64,000 nt of DNA. Source: Hydrogenoanaerobacterium sp032017025 (GTDB lineage Bacteria > Bacillota > Clostridia > Oscillospirales > Ruminococcaceae). This document shows positions 34,305 through 42,152 of the stretch, piece by piece. Location of the stretch: contig NZ_DALZQO010000002.1 in the NCBI RefSeq assembly GCF_032017025.1, positions 181,767 to 245,766 on the forward strand, in the 5' to 3' direction. Each line of letters starts with the position of its first letter. Position 1 is the first letter of the stretch. A model generated the notes under the pieces. The model was given only the letters and a program-made list of their open reading frames with translations, was not told the DNA's origin and did not search any database. A program made the position numbers and the translations under genes.

Positions 34305-35386
34305 GAAAATACCTCCGTTCCATCCTCGTTAAACAGGCTGATCTGCTTGGGATTAAACGTCAGATGAATTTTGTTCCCCTTACTGCGTACAAAGTCGATA
34401 TCCTTGGTGTACTCGTTGGCCTCCACGACCTGACCGTTTGCAAGTTCAATTTCATAGTTTGCAAAGTCACCGAGGAAGGTGTGCATGGTCACCTCACCCG
34501 ATAACCCCTGATCTGAATCTTCTTCTAAAATAAACTGCTCGGGGCGCACCGAAATCTTAATTCGCCCTGTAATCTTCTTTTTCAGCTCGATCGTAAACTC
34601 CATACCTGCATCCAGCCTGACAAGCGCGGTGAGGTTGTCGTCTATCTTAATGACCTCGCCGTCCATAAAGTTAGAGGTTCCGATAAAGCCCGCCACGAAT
34701 TGATTCTGCGGCTTTTTGTAGATGACTTCCGGTGTATCAATCTGCATGATCTCACCCGATTTAATGATTGCGATTCGGTCGGAGATGGCAAGTGCCTCCT
34801 CCTGATCGTGGGTGACATAAACAGTGGTGATGTTCAGTTCTTTTTGCAGTTTTTTAATAATGGTTCTCATCTGCACCCGCAGCTTGGCGTCGAGATTTGA
34901 GAGAGGTTCATCCATCAATAAAACACCCGGCCGTATAACAATGGCACGTGCAAGTGCTACGCGCTGCTGTTGCCCGCCGGAAAGCTCAGAGGGCTTTCTG
35001 TCTTTGAGGTTTTCAATCTGCACCAGCCTTAGGGCTTCCAGCACCTTGGGTGCTATCTCGTTTTTTGGTATTTTGCGTGCCTTCAGACCATATGCGACGT
35101 TATCAAATACCGAAAGGTGAGGGAAAATAGCATAGTTTTGGAACACCATACCAATATCCCTTTTATGCGCTTCTATATGATTAATGATTTTATCGTCAAA
35201 AGAAATTTGTCCATCGTCAATAGAGTTAAACCCTGCAATCATGCGCAACAATGTGGTTTTGCCACATCCGGAAGGCCCCAAAAGGGTAAAAAACTCGCCC
35301 TGCTTAATTTCGCAGGAAATATGGTCCACTGCAAGAAAATCACCATATTTTTTCACTACTTGATCAATTATTACTGAATGGCTCAT
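34301..35386 (-). CDS. ABC transporter ATPase (AfuC/FbpC/PotA type)
   Basis: A 361-residue ATPase: Walker A GPSGCGKTT near residue 38, Q-loop VFQNYAIFPHLSVFDNVAYG, signature LSGGQQQRVALARAI near 137, Walker B VLLMDEPLSNLDA, H-loop VYVTHDQEEALAISD, and a C-terminal TOBE domain (about 240-361). The ATG at 35386 is chosen because AAGGAG lies upstream; an open frame extends 16 codons further without one. It powers the fused permease whose gene overlaps it by four bases. Confidence 0.93.
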   Translation of the reverse strand: MSHSVIIDQVVKKYGDFLAVDHISCEIKQGEFFTLLGPSGCGKTTLLRMIAGFNSIDDGQISFDDKIINHIEAHKRDIGMVFQNYAIFPHLSVFDNVAYGLKARKIPKNEIAPKVLEALRLVQIENLKDRKPSELSGGQQQRVALARAIVIRPGVLLMDEPLSNLDAKLRVQMRTIIKKLQKELNITTVYVTHDQEEALAISDRIAIIKSGEIMQIDTPEVIYKKPQNQFVAGFIGTSNFMDGEVIKIDDNLTALVRLDAGMEFTIELKKKITGRIKISVRPEQFILEEDSDQGLSGEVTMHTFLGDFANYEIELANGQVVEANEYTKDIDFVRSKGNKIHLTFNPKQISLFNEDGTEVFS

Positions 35387-35463
35387 TAACTCAGCTCCTT
35401 TAAACGGCGCTGTACGCCGACTTGGTAAAGACAAAAACGAATTGTTTCAGACTTTTTTAAGAA

Positions 35464-35506
35464 TGCCGCGCGGACAAAAGAGAAAAGCCCTTCTGCCTGC
35501 GCGGCA
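35464..35506 (-). promoter_or_regulatory. GC-rich hairpin between binding-protein and ATPase genes
   Basis: TGCCGCGC (35464-35471) pairs with GCGCGGCA (35499-35506) around a 27-base loop. It lies 50 bases past the lipoprotein stop, where such stems often raise binding-protein mRNA relative to the downstream genes. Confidence 0.45.
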
Positions 35507-35555
35507 CTTCGCACGTTATTATAAGATCCGTAATATTATCAATGCGGGCTTTTGT

Positions 35556-36617
35556 TTAACCAACAATAACATCTTTCCACATGTTCATAATTTCTTCCTT
35601 CTGTGAAGAAGCCCAGTCAAAATCGTAATCGACGAGTTTGACATCCTGCATAGCGGGCAAACCTTTGGGGGCGTCTGTATCGGTTCTAACGGGTCTTCTG
35701 CCAAAATCCGCTGCCATCATGCTTTGGCACTCTTTGCCGAGTACAAAGTTTGCAAAGATTTCGGCATTGGCTCTATTTGCGCTGCCTTTCACAATTGCAA
35801 TACCGTCGGGAACAGCAGAAGTGCCTTCAGAAGGATAAATAATGCCAACATCTGCACCGGCGTTCACGTATTTGATTGCCTCTTTTTCCAAAGTTAAACC
35901 AATGGCATACTCACCGTCTGATACTTTTTTGTATACGTCACCGGACGAACCCAAAATTTTACCATCCAGATTTGCAACAAACTGTTTGATGAACTCCCAG
36001 CCCTTGCCGTCATCCTTGCCAAATGCGGTGAGCATTGTGCAGAGAATGGTATAGGAAGATCCCGATTTTGCAGGATCGGCATAAGCGATCTGGCCTTTCC
36101 ATTTCTCATTGGTGAGATCTGCCCAGCCCTTGGGAACATCGTTTTCGCCAACAAGCTTTTTGTTGTACATCAGTATCATCGGCAGTGGAGATTCACCTGT
36201 CCACATACCGTCTTTGCTGACATAGTTCTGGTCAATATTTGCCATATCGGTAGGGGTAAAGGAATCAAAGTAATCGGTATATGCTGCCAAAGAGTCGGCG
36301 CCGCCACCCCAGAACACATCACAAAGCGGGTTTGCGCTCTCGGCCTCCACTCTTTTTAAGAGCTCGCCGGTTCCGGCCGCAACCAGGTCAACTGTAATTC
36401 CGGTTTTTTCCTGGAATTCTTTGATGCCGGCGTTTAGGGGATCAGCCGGATGAGGAGAATAAACTGTGACGTGCTTGCTTGTATCTGCTGCCGGGGCCGG
36501 AGTAGATGCGGATGGATCCTGCCCGGATGGAGCGGGTGTGTTTGAGCTACCGGCACAGCCTGCCATAGTTCCAGCGATCATAGCGGTTGCCAACAATGCA
36601 CTGAGAAGCCTTTTCAT
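35556..36617 (-). CDS. ABC solute-binding lipoprotein, AfuA/HptA-like (sugar phosphate rather than iron proposed)
   Basis: A 353-residue receptor. Signal peptide with lipobox TMAGC, Pro/Ser/Thr linker, then the FbpA-type fold (VTVYSPHPADPLNAGI at about 50). The adjacent tyrosine pair that binds ferric iron in FbpA proteins is absent: no YY occurs anywhere. Instead there are Ser/Thr/Arg/His-rich loops (KSGSSYT, GRRPVRTDTD) suited to a phosphate. AGGAGG precedes the ATG. It is the first gene of a run with ATPase, permease, kinase and regulator, and is divergent from a phosphohexomutase. Known relatives AfuA and HptA bind hexose phosphates. Function inferred from these facts; phosphonate binding is the main alternative. 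Confidence 0.75.
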   Translation of the reverse strand: MKRLLSALLATAMIAGTMAGCAGSSNTPAPSGQDPSASTPAPAADTSKHVTVYSPHPADPLNAGIKEFQEKTGITVDLVAAGTGELLKRVEAESANPLCDVFWGGGADSLAAYTDYFDSFTPTDMANIDQNYVSKDGMWTGESPLPMILMYNKKLVGENDVPKGWADLTNEKWKGQIAYADPAKSGSSYTILCTMLTAFGKDDGKGWEFIKQFVANLDGKILGSSGDVYKKVSDGEYAIGLTLEKEAIKYVNAGADVGIIYPSEGTSAVPDGIAIVKGSANRANAEIFANFVLGKECQSMMAADFGRRPVRTDTDAPKGLPAMQDVKLVDYDFDWASSQKEEIMNMWKDVIVG

Positions 36618-36872
36618 AATAAAATCCTCCTAATTAGTTTTTGTTGCATATAAAAACAGTACTGGGTTTGCGCTTATCGTAATTTCATTATTACATTTTC
36701 TAATTGTAAATACAATGTGACAAATATGTACTTTTGTTTAAAATACCATCATGTTGCATAAAAAAATTAAATTATATCAAAAAAACTGTGCATTCTACTG
36801 CAATGCTGCTTGTGTTATTTGCAATTGGATGCTAAAATAACACAAGCATCCGACTACACAGGAGGAATTGTT
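36618..36872. promoter_or_regulatory. divergent promoter region with TGTTGCATA direct repeats
   Basis: TGTTGCATA followed by an A-run occurs at 36642-36650 and again at 36752-36760 in the same orientation, 110 bases apart. Direct repeats are the usual target form for AraC-type response regulators, so these may be sites of the regulator encoded at 29939. The rest is AT-rich, and the right end holds the leader hairpin listed next. Confidence 0.35.
36807..36848 (+). promoter_or_regulatory. perfect 14-bp hairpin in the leader of the phosphohexomutase gene
   Basis: TGCTTGTGTTATTT (36807-36820) pairs exactly with AAATAACACAAGCA (36835-36848), 14-base loop. It ends 12 bases before the AGGAGG ribosome site. 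There is no T-tract, so it is a leader RNA structure or a DNA operator rather than a terminator. Confidence 0.55.
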
Positions 36873-38288
36873 ATGATAAAATTTGGTACCGGAGGGTTCC
36901 GTGCAATTATCGGGGAAGACTTTACCAGAGAAAACTTAGAGCTGATTTCGCTTGCGCTGTCTCGAATCATTCGCAAGAAGGGTGTTCAGGATAAGCCTGT
37001 TATCATCGGTTATGACCGCCGCTTTTTGTCGAACCTCGCATCACAGTGGATGTCCTGCGTATTTGCAGCGGAACATATTCCTGTTCACCTTATTGATTAT
37101 AATGCGCCCACTCCGCTGATTATGTATCAAGTAAAAGACGAGGGTGCGCATTACGGTATGGCGATTACCGCAAGCCATAACCCCGCGGAATACAACGGAG
37201 TAAAAATTTTTACCTCCGGCGGGCGCGATGCTACGGAGGAAATCACCGACCAAATTGAAGCGGAAATAGCAACGCTTTCCAAAGCGGACATTCGCATTGT
37301 GGATTTTGCAGAGGCGGTTGCAGGCGGAAAAATCTGCAGGATCAACCCGCAGAACAACTACATAGACAGCATCCTTAATCTCATCAACATCGATGCCATC
37401 AAAGAAAAAGGGCTGAACATTTTACTTGACCCAATGTACGGTGTGAGCAAAACCACGCTGCAAACCATCCTGCTCACCTGCCGCTGCAATGTGGAGGTTA
37501 TTCACGACCGTCACGATACGTTGTTTGGTGGTCGTTTGCCCGCACCCAACAGCGAAACCCTGCGCCATCTTTCACAATTGGTGGTGCAGGGCGGGTACGA
37601 CATGGGCATCGCCACAGACGGCGACGCCGACCGCATCGGGCTAATCGATGCCAGCGGAGAATTTATCCATCCCAATGACATATTAGTGCTTCTCTACTAC
37701 TATCTGCACGAATTTAAGGGGTGGCAGGGTGCAGTGGTGCGCAATATTGCCACTACCCACTGTCTGGACAAGATGGCGGAAAGCTTTGGCGAAGCCTGTT
37801 ATGAGGTCCCTGTGGGCTTTAAGCATATCTCCTCTAAAATGGAAGAAACAGGCGCGCTCATAGGCGGTGAATCCTCAGGCGGATTGACGGTGCGCGGGCA
37901 TATTCTGGGTAAAGACGGCGTTTATGCCGGTGCCTTATTGACCGAGATGGTCAGCGTTATTGGTAAGCCCCTCTCCGAAATACTGGCGGATATCCATCAG
38001 AAATATGGAAGCTTTATTATGAGTGAATTTGACTGCCATATGAAGCAAGAACGCAAAGATGAGCTGCAGCACCTCCTCTTTGAGGAAAAGCATTGTCCCG
38101 ACTTTGGTATGGAGATTGAGAAGATTTCGTACATGGACGGGTGTAAGGTGTATTTTAAAAACGGCGGCTGGATTATCTGCCGCTTCTCCGGTACGGAACC
38201 TATGCTGCGTATTTTCTGTGAGATGGATACTCAGCAGGAAGCCGACCGAATTAACCGTGTCTTTCAAAATTATCTGCATTTAATCTAA
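36873..38288 (+). CDS. phosphohexomutase (phosphoglucomutase/phosphomannomutase), short form
   Basis: A 471-residue alpha-D-phosphohexomutase. All four functional loops are present: catalytic serine in ITASHNPAEYNG (about residue 95), metal loop TDGDADRIG (about 250), sugar loop GGESSGGLT (about 335) and phosphate loop RFSGTEPMLRI (about 445). It interconverts hexose 1- and 6-phosphates. The ATG at 36873 follows AGGAGG; an open frame upstream crosses the leader hairpin and is not used. Divergent from the proposed sugar-phosphate importer and converging on a second, longer mutase, with which it shares a terminator. Confidence 0.93.
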   Translation: MIKFGTGGFRAIIGEDFTRENLELISLALSRIIRKKGVQDKPVIIGYDRRFLSNLASQWMSCVFAAEHIPVHLIDYNAPTPLIMYQVKDEGAHYGMAITASHNPAEYNGVKIFTSGGRDATEEITDQIEAEIATLSKADIRIVDFAEAVAGGKICRINPQNNYIDSILNLINIDAIKEKGLNILLDPMYGVSKTTLQTILLTCRCNVEVIHDRHDTLFGGRLPAPNSETLRHLSQLVVQGGYDMGIATDGDADRIGLIDASGEFIHPNDILVLLYYYLHEFKGWQGAVVRNIATTHCLDKMAESFGEACYEVPVGFKHISSKMEETGALIGGESSGGLTVRGHILGKDGVYAGALLTEMVSVIGKPLSEILADIHQKYGSFIMSEFDCHMKQERKDELQHLLFEEKHCPDFGMEIEKISYMDGCKVYFKNGGWIICRFSGTEPMLRIFCEMDTQQEADRINRVFQNYLHLI

Positions 38289-38322
38289 AAAGTGGGGCAG
38301 CTTTAAAGCTGCCCCACTTTTT
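38287..38322. terminator. bidirectional terminator between two converging mutase genes
   Basis: A stem of about 17 pairs: AAAAGTGGGGCAGCTTT pairs with AAAGCTGCCCCACTTTT with almost no loop, T-tracts on both strands. It overlaps the last codons (KKVGQL) of the minus-strand mutase, so one sequence serves as protein end and terminator. Confidence 0.9.
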
Positions 38323-40045
38323 TGTTAACCTGTTTTTCGTATTGGTTGGGATTTGTTTCATGGATAACTGAGTGTATGTAGCCCCGAATAATATTGCCCT
38401 GTGCTTCGGCTTCGGTTCGTGAGGCCCCCACCGCAGTTGTGTAGATTTTTATCTTGGGTTCTGTTCCCGAGGGGCGCAGTATAACTTTGCAATTGCCATT
38501 GAGGTGCAGACACAGCATGTTGGTTGCCGGTAGATTTGAACCGCTCGGCTGGCGGGAATAATCTGTGACACTGCATACGGCAATGCTGCCAATCATCTCA
38601 GGCGGATGTGAACGGAACAGCTCCATCAAATCGGATATATACTGATCGCCGGATGGCCCATCAAAGGTGAAGCTGTCCAAACTGTGGAGATAGTACCCGT
38701 ATTCCTCATACAGACGCTCACGCAGTTCCAAAAGCGAAAGTCCGTGAGATTGGTAGAAAGCGGCCATTTCACAGATGAGCATAGAGCCCAGCACGCCATC
38801 TTTGTCTCTAACATAGCTACCGGATAAATAACCATAGCTTTCCTCAAAGCCCAATACAAACCGGTCAGCGGAGGATGTGCGCTCCAAATATCCAATTTGC
38901 TCACCAATAAATTTGAACCCGGTGAGCACATCGATGACAGATACCCCATGTTTTTTGGCAATAGGGTATACCATATCGGTGGTAACCACAGTTTTGACAG
39001 CAATCGGATTCTTTGGAAGAGTGCCACTTTTAAAGCGTTGGCTGCAGACATACTCCAGCAACAAAGCACCCATTTCGTTGCCGGATATCAGTTCATAGCT
39101 GCCGTCGGTAGCTTTTACTGCAGCGCCCACACGGTCACAATCAGGATCGGTGGCAAGCAGCAGGTCTGCATTCGTTTTTTGGCAGATGGCGATACCTTCT
39201 GCCAATGCGGACTCAACCTCGGGGTTGGGAAAGGGGCAGGTGGGGAAATTACCGTCGGGTTTTTCTTGGCTTGGTACTACGGTAACATCTTTTACCCCAA
39301 TGCGGGAGAGAATTTGTGTAACGCAGCGCAAACCGGTTCCGTTGAGCGGTGAATATACAACCTTCAGGCTACAGTCAGATGGTATGGTGTGGATCTGCTG
39401 TTGCCGGACGGCGTCCAGATACGAGTCGATAACATCCTCAGAAATATAGGAGATAACCCCGCTGACCATAAGCTGTTCAAAAGAATCACAGACGAGGGGG
39501 CAGAGTACATCAGTTTTCTCGATTTCGATTCGAATAGCTTCAGCAGCCTCCAAAGTAATTTGGCAGCCATCCTTATTGTAAATTTTATAGCCGTTGTACT
39601 GGGCCGGATTATGACTGGCAGTGATGACAATCCCGGCGGTACACCCCAGTTTCCGTACGGCAAAAGAAAGAGCTGGCGTTGGCATCAGCTCGCGATAGAT
39701 ATGCACCTTAATTCCGTTAAAGGCGAGCACTCTTGCCGCTTCTTGCGCAAAAAGCTGGGATTTTATACGGCTGTCATAGGCAATGGCAACACTTGGCGTA
39801 CAAGAGCGTTGCAGCAGATAAAGTGCCAGTCCCTGTGTTGCTTGGCGTACGGTATAGAGATTCATTCTGTTGGTACCGGCACCAAGCTTGCCGCGCAGTC
39901 CGCCTGTTCCAAAGTCAAGGTTACGGTAGAAGCGATCCTGAATATCGGTTTCATTGTTTGCAATACGCTGCAGTTCGAAAGAAAGGTCACTGTCCTCTAA
40001 GTTGCAGGAAGACCATCGGTTGTATTCACGGATGACATCGCTCAT
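38303..40045 (-). CDS. phospho-sugar mutase (alpha-phosphoglucomutase, PgcA-like long form)
   Basis: A 580-residue enzyme of the long Firmicutes phosphoglucomutase type. Landmarks: FGTGGLRGKLGAGTNRMN near residue 40, catalytic serine in ITASHNPAQYNGYK near 145, metal loop ATDPDCDRVG near 305, sugar loop GFEESYGYL near 405, and phosphate loop RPSGTEPKIKIY near 530. It catalyses glucose-1-phosphate to glucose-6-phosphate. Start ATG 40045 has GGAGGA seven bases upstream; an open frame reaching 40243 lacks a ribosome site and family similarity. Only distantly related to the 471-residue mutase facing it, so not a tandem duplicate. Confidence 0.93.
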   Translation of the reverse strand: MSDVIREYNRWSSCNLEDSDLSFELQRIANNETDIQDRFYRNLDFGTGGLRGKLGAGTNRMNLYTVRQATQGLALYLLQRSCTPSVAIAYDSRIKSQLFAQEAARVLAFNGIKVHIYRELMPTPALSFAVRKLGCTAGIVITASHNPAQYNGYKIYNKDGCQITLEAAEAIRIEIEKTDVLCPLVCDSFEQLMVSGVISYISEDVIDSYLDAVRQQQIHTIPSDCSLKVVYSPLNGTGLRCVTQILSRIGVKDVTVVPSQEKPDGNFPTCPFPNPEVESALAEGIAICQKTNADLLLATDPDCDRVGAAVKATDGSYELISGNEMGALLLEYVCSQRFKSGTLPKNPIAVKTVVTTDMVYPIAKKHGVSVIDVLTGFKFIGEQIGYLERTSSADRFVLGFEESYGYLSGSYVRDKDGVLGSMLICEMAAFYQSHGLSLLELRERLYEEYGYYLHSLDSFTFDGPSGDQYISDLMELFRSHPPEMIGSIAVCSVTDYSRQPSGSNLPATNMLCLHLNGNCKVILRPSGTEPKIKIYTTAVGASRTEAEAQGNIIRGYIHSVIHETNPNQYEKQVNKKVGQL

Positions 40046-40346
40046 TCTCATTCCTCCAAAAAGTTGTTCCCAATTGCCTGTGACTCCATTAAGTTTGAGA
40101 AAACAAAATTGTTTTGGCGTCATGATACCACGTCCTTCAACATTTTGTAAATGGTACATGCGAAGAACCGGATAGAACATAGACACCATTTTTACAGTGA
40201 TATCGCCGGTGTGAGTGCTCGAAGGCAACAACTGCATTAGCAAATAATCTTATTACCGCAGCGGAGGTGCGACGGCCAGAAATGTTGACAAAATTGTATC
40301 AATAAAGCTATACTAGAACAATACAAATTAGAAGGATACAATAGAG
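40046..40346. other. divergent intergenic region before moeA
   Basis: About 300 bases between the minus-strand mutase and plus-strand moeA. It contains a good plus-strand promoter (40285-40314). An open minus-strand frame here is an upstream extension of the mutase frame without start signals. Nothing else is seen. Confidence 0.6.
40285..40314 (+). promoter_or_regulatory. sigma-A-type promoter of moeA
   Basis: TTGACA (40285-40290) and TATACT (40309-40314) with 18-base spacing, about 30 bases upstream of the ATG at 40347. Confidence 0.75.
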
Positions 40347-41618
40347 ATGTGCAAAGAGGGAAGAGAGGATTACAAACAGATGAACCATACCATGGCAGAA
40401 GGTCGGGAATGGCCGGTGAAAATTGAAATTGAGCAGGCGCTGGAGGTACTTTTAAAGGATGTGCGTCCTAAAAGAGAAAAATGTGTGGTACCCCTGATGC
40501 AGGCGTTGGGTAGCTGCGTGGCGCAAGACATTTATGCCCCGTTAGATAACCCCCCATTTGACCGTTCTCCGCTGGACGGTTATGCGGTATGTGCGGAAGA
40601 TGTAGCAGATGCTAGCTTCGAATGTCCTATCAACCTGCCGGTTGTGGGCAGTGCCTTCGCAGGTGTACCGTATGAAAGCAAATTTGAGCGTGGGCAGGCA
40701 GTGCGCATTATGACTGGGGCGGTAATGCCGCAGGGAAGCGACTGTGTGATTCGCCAAGAGGACACTGATTACGGTGAGGAGAACGTGCAGATTTACATTG
40801 GAGTACCGCGCCACCAAAACTATTGCTTTCAGGGGGAGGACGTTGCTCGGGGCACGTTGATGATTCGTAAAGGCGAAAGGCTGTGCGCCGCGCACATTGG
40901 TATGCTGGTGGGGATGGGAATTACCCAAGTGGAGATTATCGAGCCGTTGCGTGTGGCGTTGGTCTGTACTGGGGATGAGCTATGTGAACCCGGTCTGCCA
41001 CTTGGCCCCGGTAAAATTTACAATAGCAATCGTTGGCTTTTGCAGGCTCGTCTACATGAGCTGGGCATCGAGGCAGTAACTTGTGTCACTTGCGGTGATT
41101 CCACCCATCAGATCGCAGATGTAATCCGGGAGGTGGGGCATGGTGCGGACGTGATTCTCACCACCGGCGGGGTTTCGGTTGGCTCGCGTGATATGCTCCA
41201 CCAAGTAGTGGATTTACTGGGCGCAAAGCGTCTGTTCTGGCGCATCAAGGCGAAGCCGGGCAGCCCGCTGCTTTGTTCGGAATACGACGGTAAGCCGCTC
41301 ATCTGCCTTTCCGGTAATCCGTTTGCGGCATTTGCCACCTTTGAGCTGTTTGCACGTCCTGTCTTTGCAAAGTTAATGGGTGACAATACCTACCTCAGCC
41401 AAAAACGTGAGGCGGTATTTCAGGGTAGCTTTAACAAAACCAGCAACACAAGGCGCTTCGTGCGCGCTTGCTACCGTGAAGGCAAGGTTTGGTTAAGCAG
41501 TAACAACCACTCTTCGGGCTCACTGGCCTCTCTGGTGGAATGCAACTGTATGCTTGATATTCCGGGTGGGCATGCCCCGCTTCAAGGAGGAGAAAAGCTG
41601 AACGTTTTGCTCCTGTAA
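40347..41618 (+). CDS. moeA: molybdopterin molybdenumtransferase MoeA
   Basis: A 423-residue enzyme that inserts molybdate into adenylated molybdopterin. Seen: the N-terminal MoeA linker DNPPFDRSPLDGYAV near residue 70, GAVMPQGSDCVIRQED near 127, the MPT-binding TTGGVSVGSRDM near 272 (usual GGVS motif), SGNPFAAFATFELF near 325, and a C-terminal beta domain. The ATG at 40347 follows AGAAGGA; a second possible start at 40381 is nearly as good. Other cofactor genes (moaA, moaC, mogA) are not in the window, so its partners are elsewhere. A MoeA-like homologue with another role is less likely given the complete motifs. Confidence 0.9.
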   Translation: MCKEGREDYKQMNHTMAEGREWPVKIEIEQALEVLLKDVRPKREKCVVPLMQALGSCVAQDIYAPLDNPPFDRSPLDGYAVCAEDVADASFECPINLPVVGSAFAGVPYESKFERGQAVRIMTGAVMPQGSDCVIRQEDTDYGEENVQIYIGVPRHQNYCFQGEDVARGTLMIRKGERLCAAHIGMLVGMGITQVEIIEPLRVALVCTGDELCEPGLPLGPGKIYNSNRWLLQARLHELGIEAVTCVTCGDSTHQIADVIREVGHGADVILTTGGVSVGSRDMLHQVVDLLGAKRLFWRIKAKPGSPLLCSEYDGKPLICLSGNPFAAFATFELFARPVFAKLMGDNTYLSQKREAVFQGSFNKTSNTRRFVRACYREGKVWLSSNNHSSGSLASLVECNCMLDIPGGHAPLQGGEKLNVLLL

Positions 41619-41652
41619 TCCACTTTGCCTGCGTGTACAGGGGCACCGCATA

Positions 41653-41829
41653 GGCGGCATCAAGCAAGACGGCCACAAGTCTGATGCAGATGTTTCGAAG
41701 TACCGATTCTTACCGCCACTTTTCAAGGGCATTCCTGTAGTGGGGTTGGATGACCGAGTGCATTCAAAAAAGTTGGATACGCGCATCGGCAGCTGGAAGA
41801 TTGTCTGCAACTGCCAGTGGCTGAATTAA
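41653..41829 (+). pseudogene. C-terminal coding remnant, unrecognised
   Basis: A 58-codon open stretch ending in TAA that reads like real protein (GGIKQDGHKSDADVSKY, then PLFKGIPVVGLDDRV, ending SWKIVCNCQWLN). It has no start codon or ribosome site, and an in-frame stop lies inside moeA upstream. I do not recognise the family. It is taken as the tail of a deleted gene. Confidence 0.35.
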
Positions 41830-41900
41830 GTGCGGGAACAGGTACATACTTTGTACTGCATTTTCAGGGTACTGTTCGGAGCTAGGTATAAGCCATCATC

Positions 41901-41932
41901 AAATCCCCACGCGAAGCGTGGGGATTTTTGTT
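41901..41932 (+). terminator. intrinsic terminator downstream of moeA
   Basis: AAATCCCCACGC (41901-41912), loop GAA, GCGTGGGGATTT (41916-41927), with the T-run continuing to 41929. Confidence 0.88.
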
Positions 41933-42152
41933 AATTTCATTATTATGAGTAAAACTTTTAGAGGCGTGCCATAAAGTTAGGGGCGCATAAATCAAAAGAA
42001 AGTGTGCTTAAATAAAAAGCAGGATTTCGACATTTTATGGTTGCTATTGTTAATGCTTTTCTTGATGTTTTTTCCTATACTATAATTATAATATTAAAAT
42101 TAGCTTAAATATTATAATTTTGCCTAAGGCTTGGCAGAAAGAGGGACTGTTT

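Larger units (their letters stand above)
41619..42152. other. intergenic region with gene remnant and terminator
   Basis: 534 bases between moeA and the URO-D gene: a plus-strand coding remnant (41653-41829), a strong terminator (41901-41932), then an AT-rich promoter-like stretch with TATAAT near 42078. No intact gene. Confidence 0.6.

Noticed and set aside
34301..36617. Ferric iron ABC transporter (FbpABC)
   Set aside because: The receptor lacks the adjacent tyrosines that hold iron, and the locus carries phosphohexomutases and a YesM/YesN pair, fitting sugar phosphates better.
40046..40243. 66-residue N-terminal extension of the long phospho-sugar mutase
   Set aside because: No ribosome site, no family similarity, and the ATG at 40045 is preceded by GGAGGA.
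38287..41932. CRISPR or REP-like repeats suggested by several GC-rich palindromes
   Set aside because: Each palindrome is unique and ends in a T-tract, fitting terminators; no regularly spaced repeats exist in the window.
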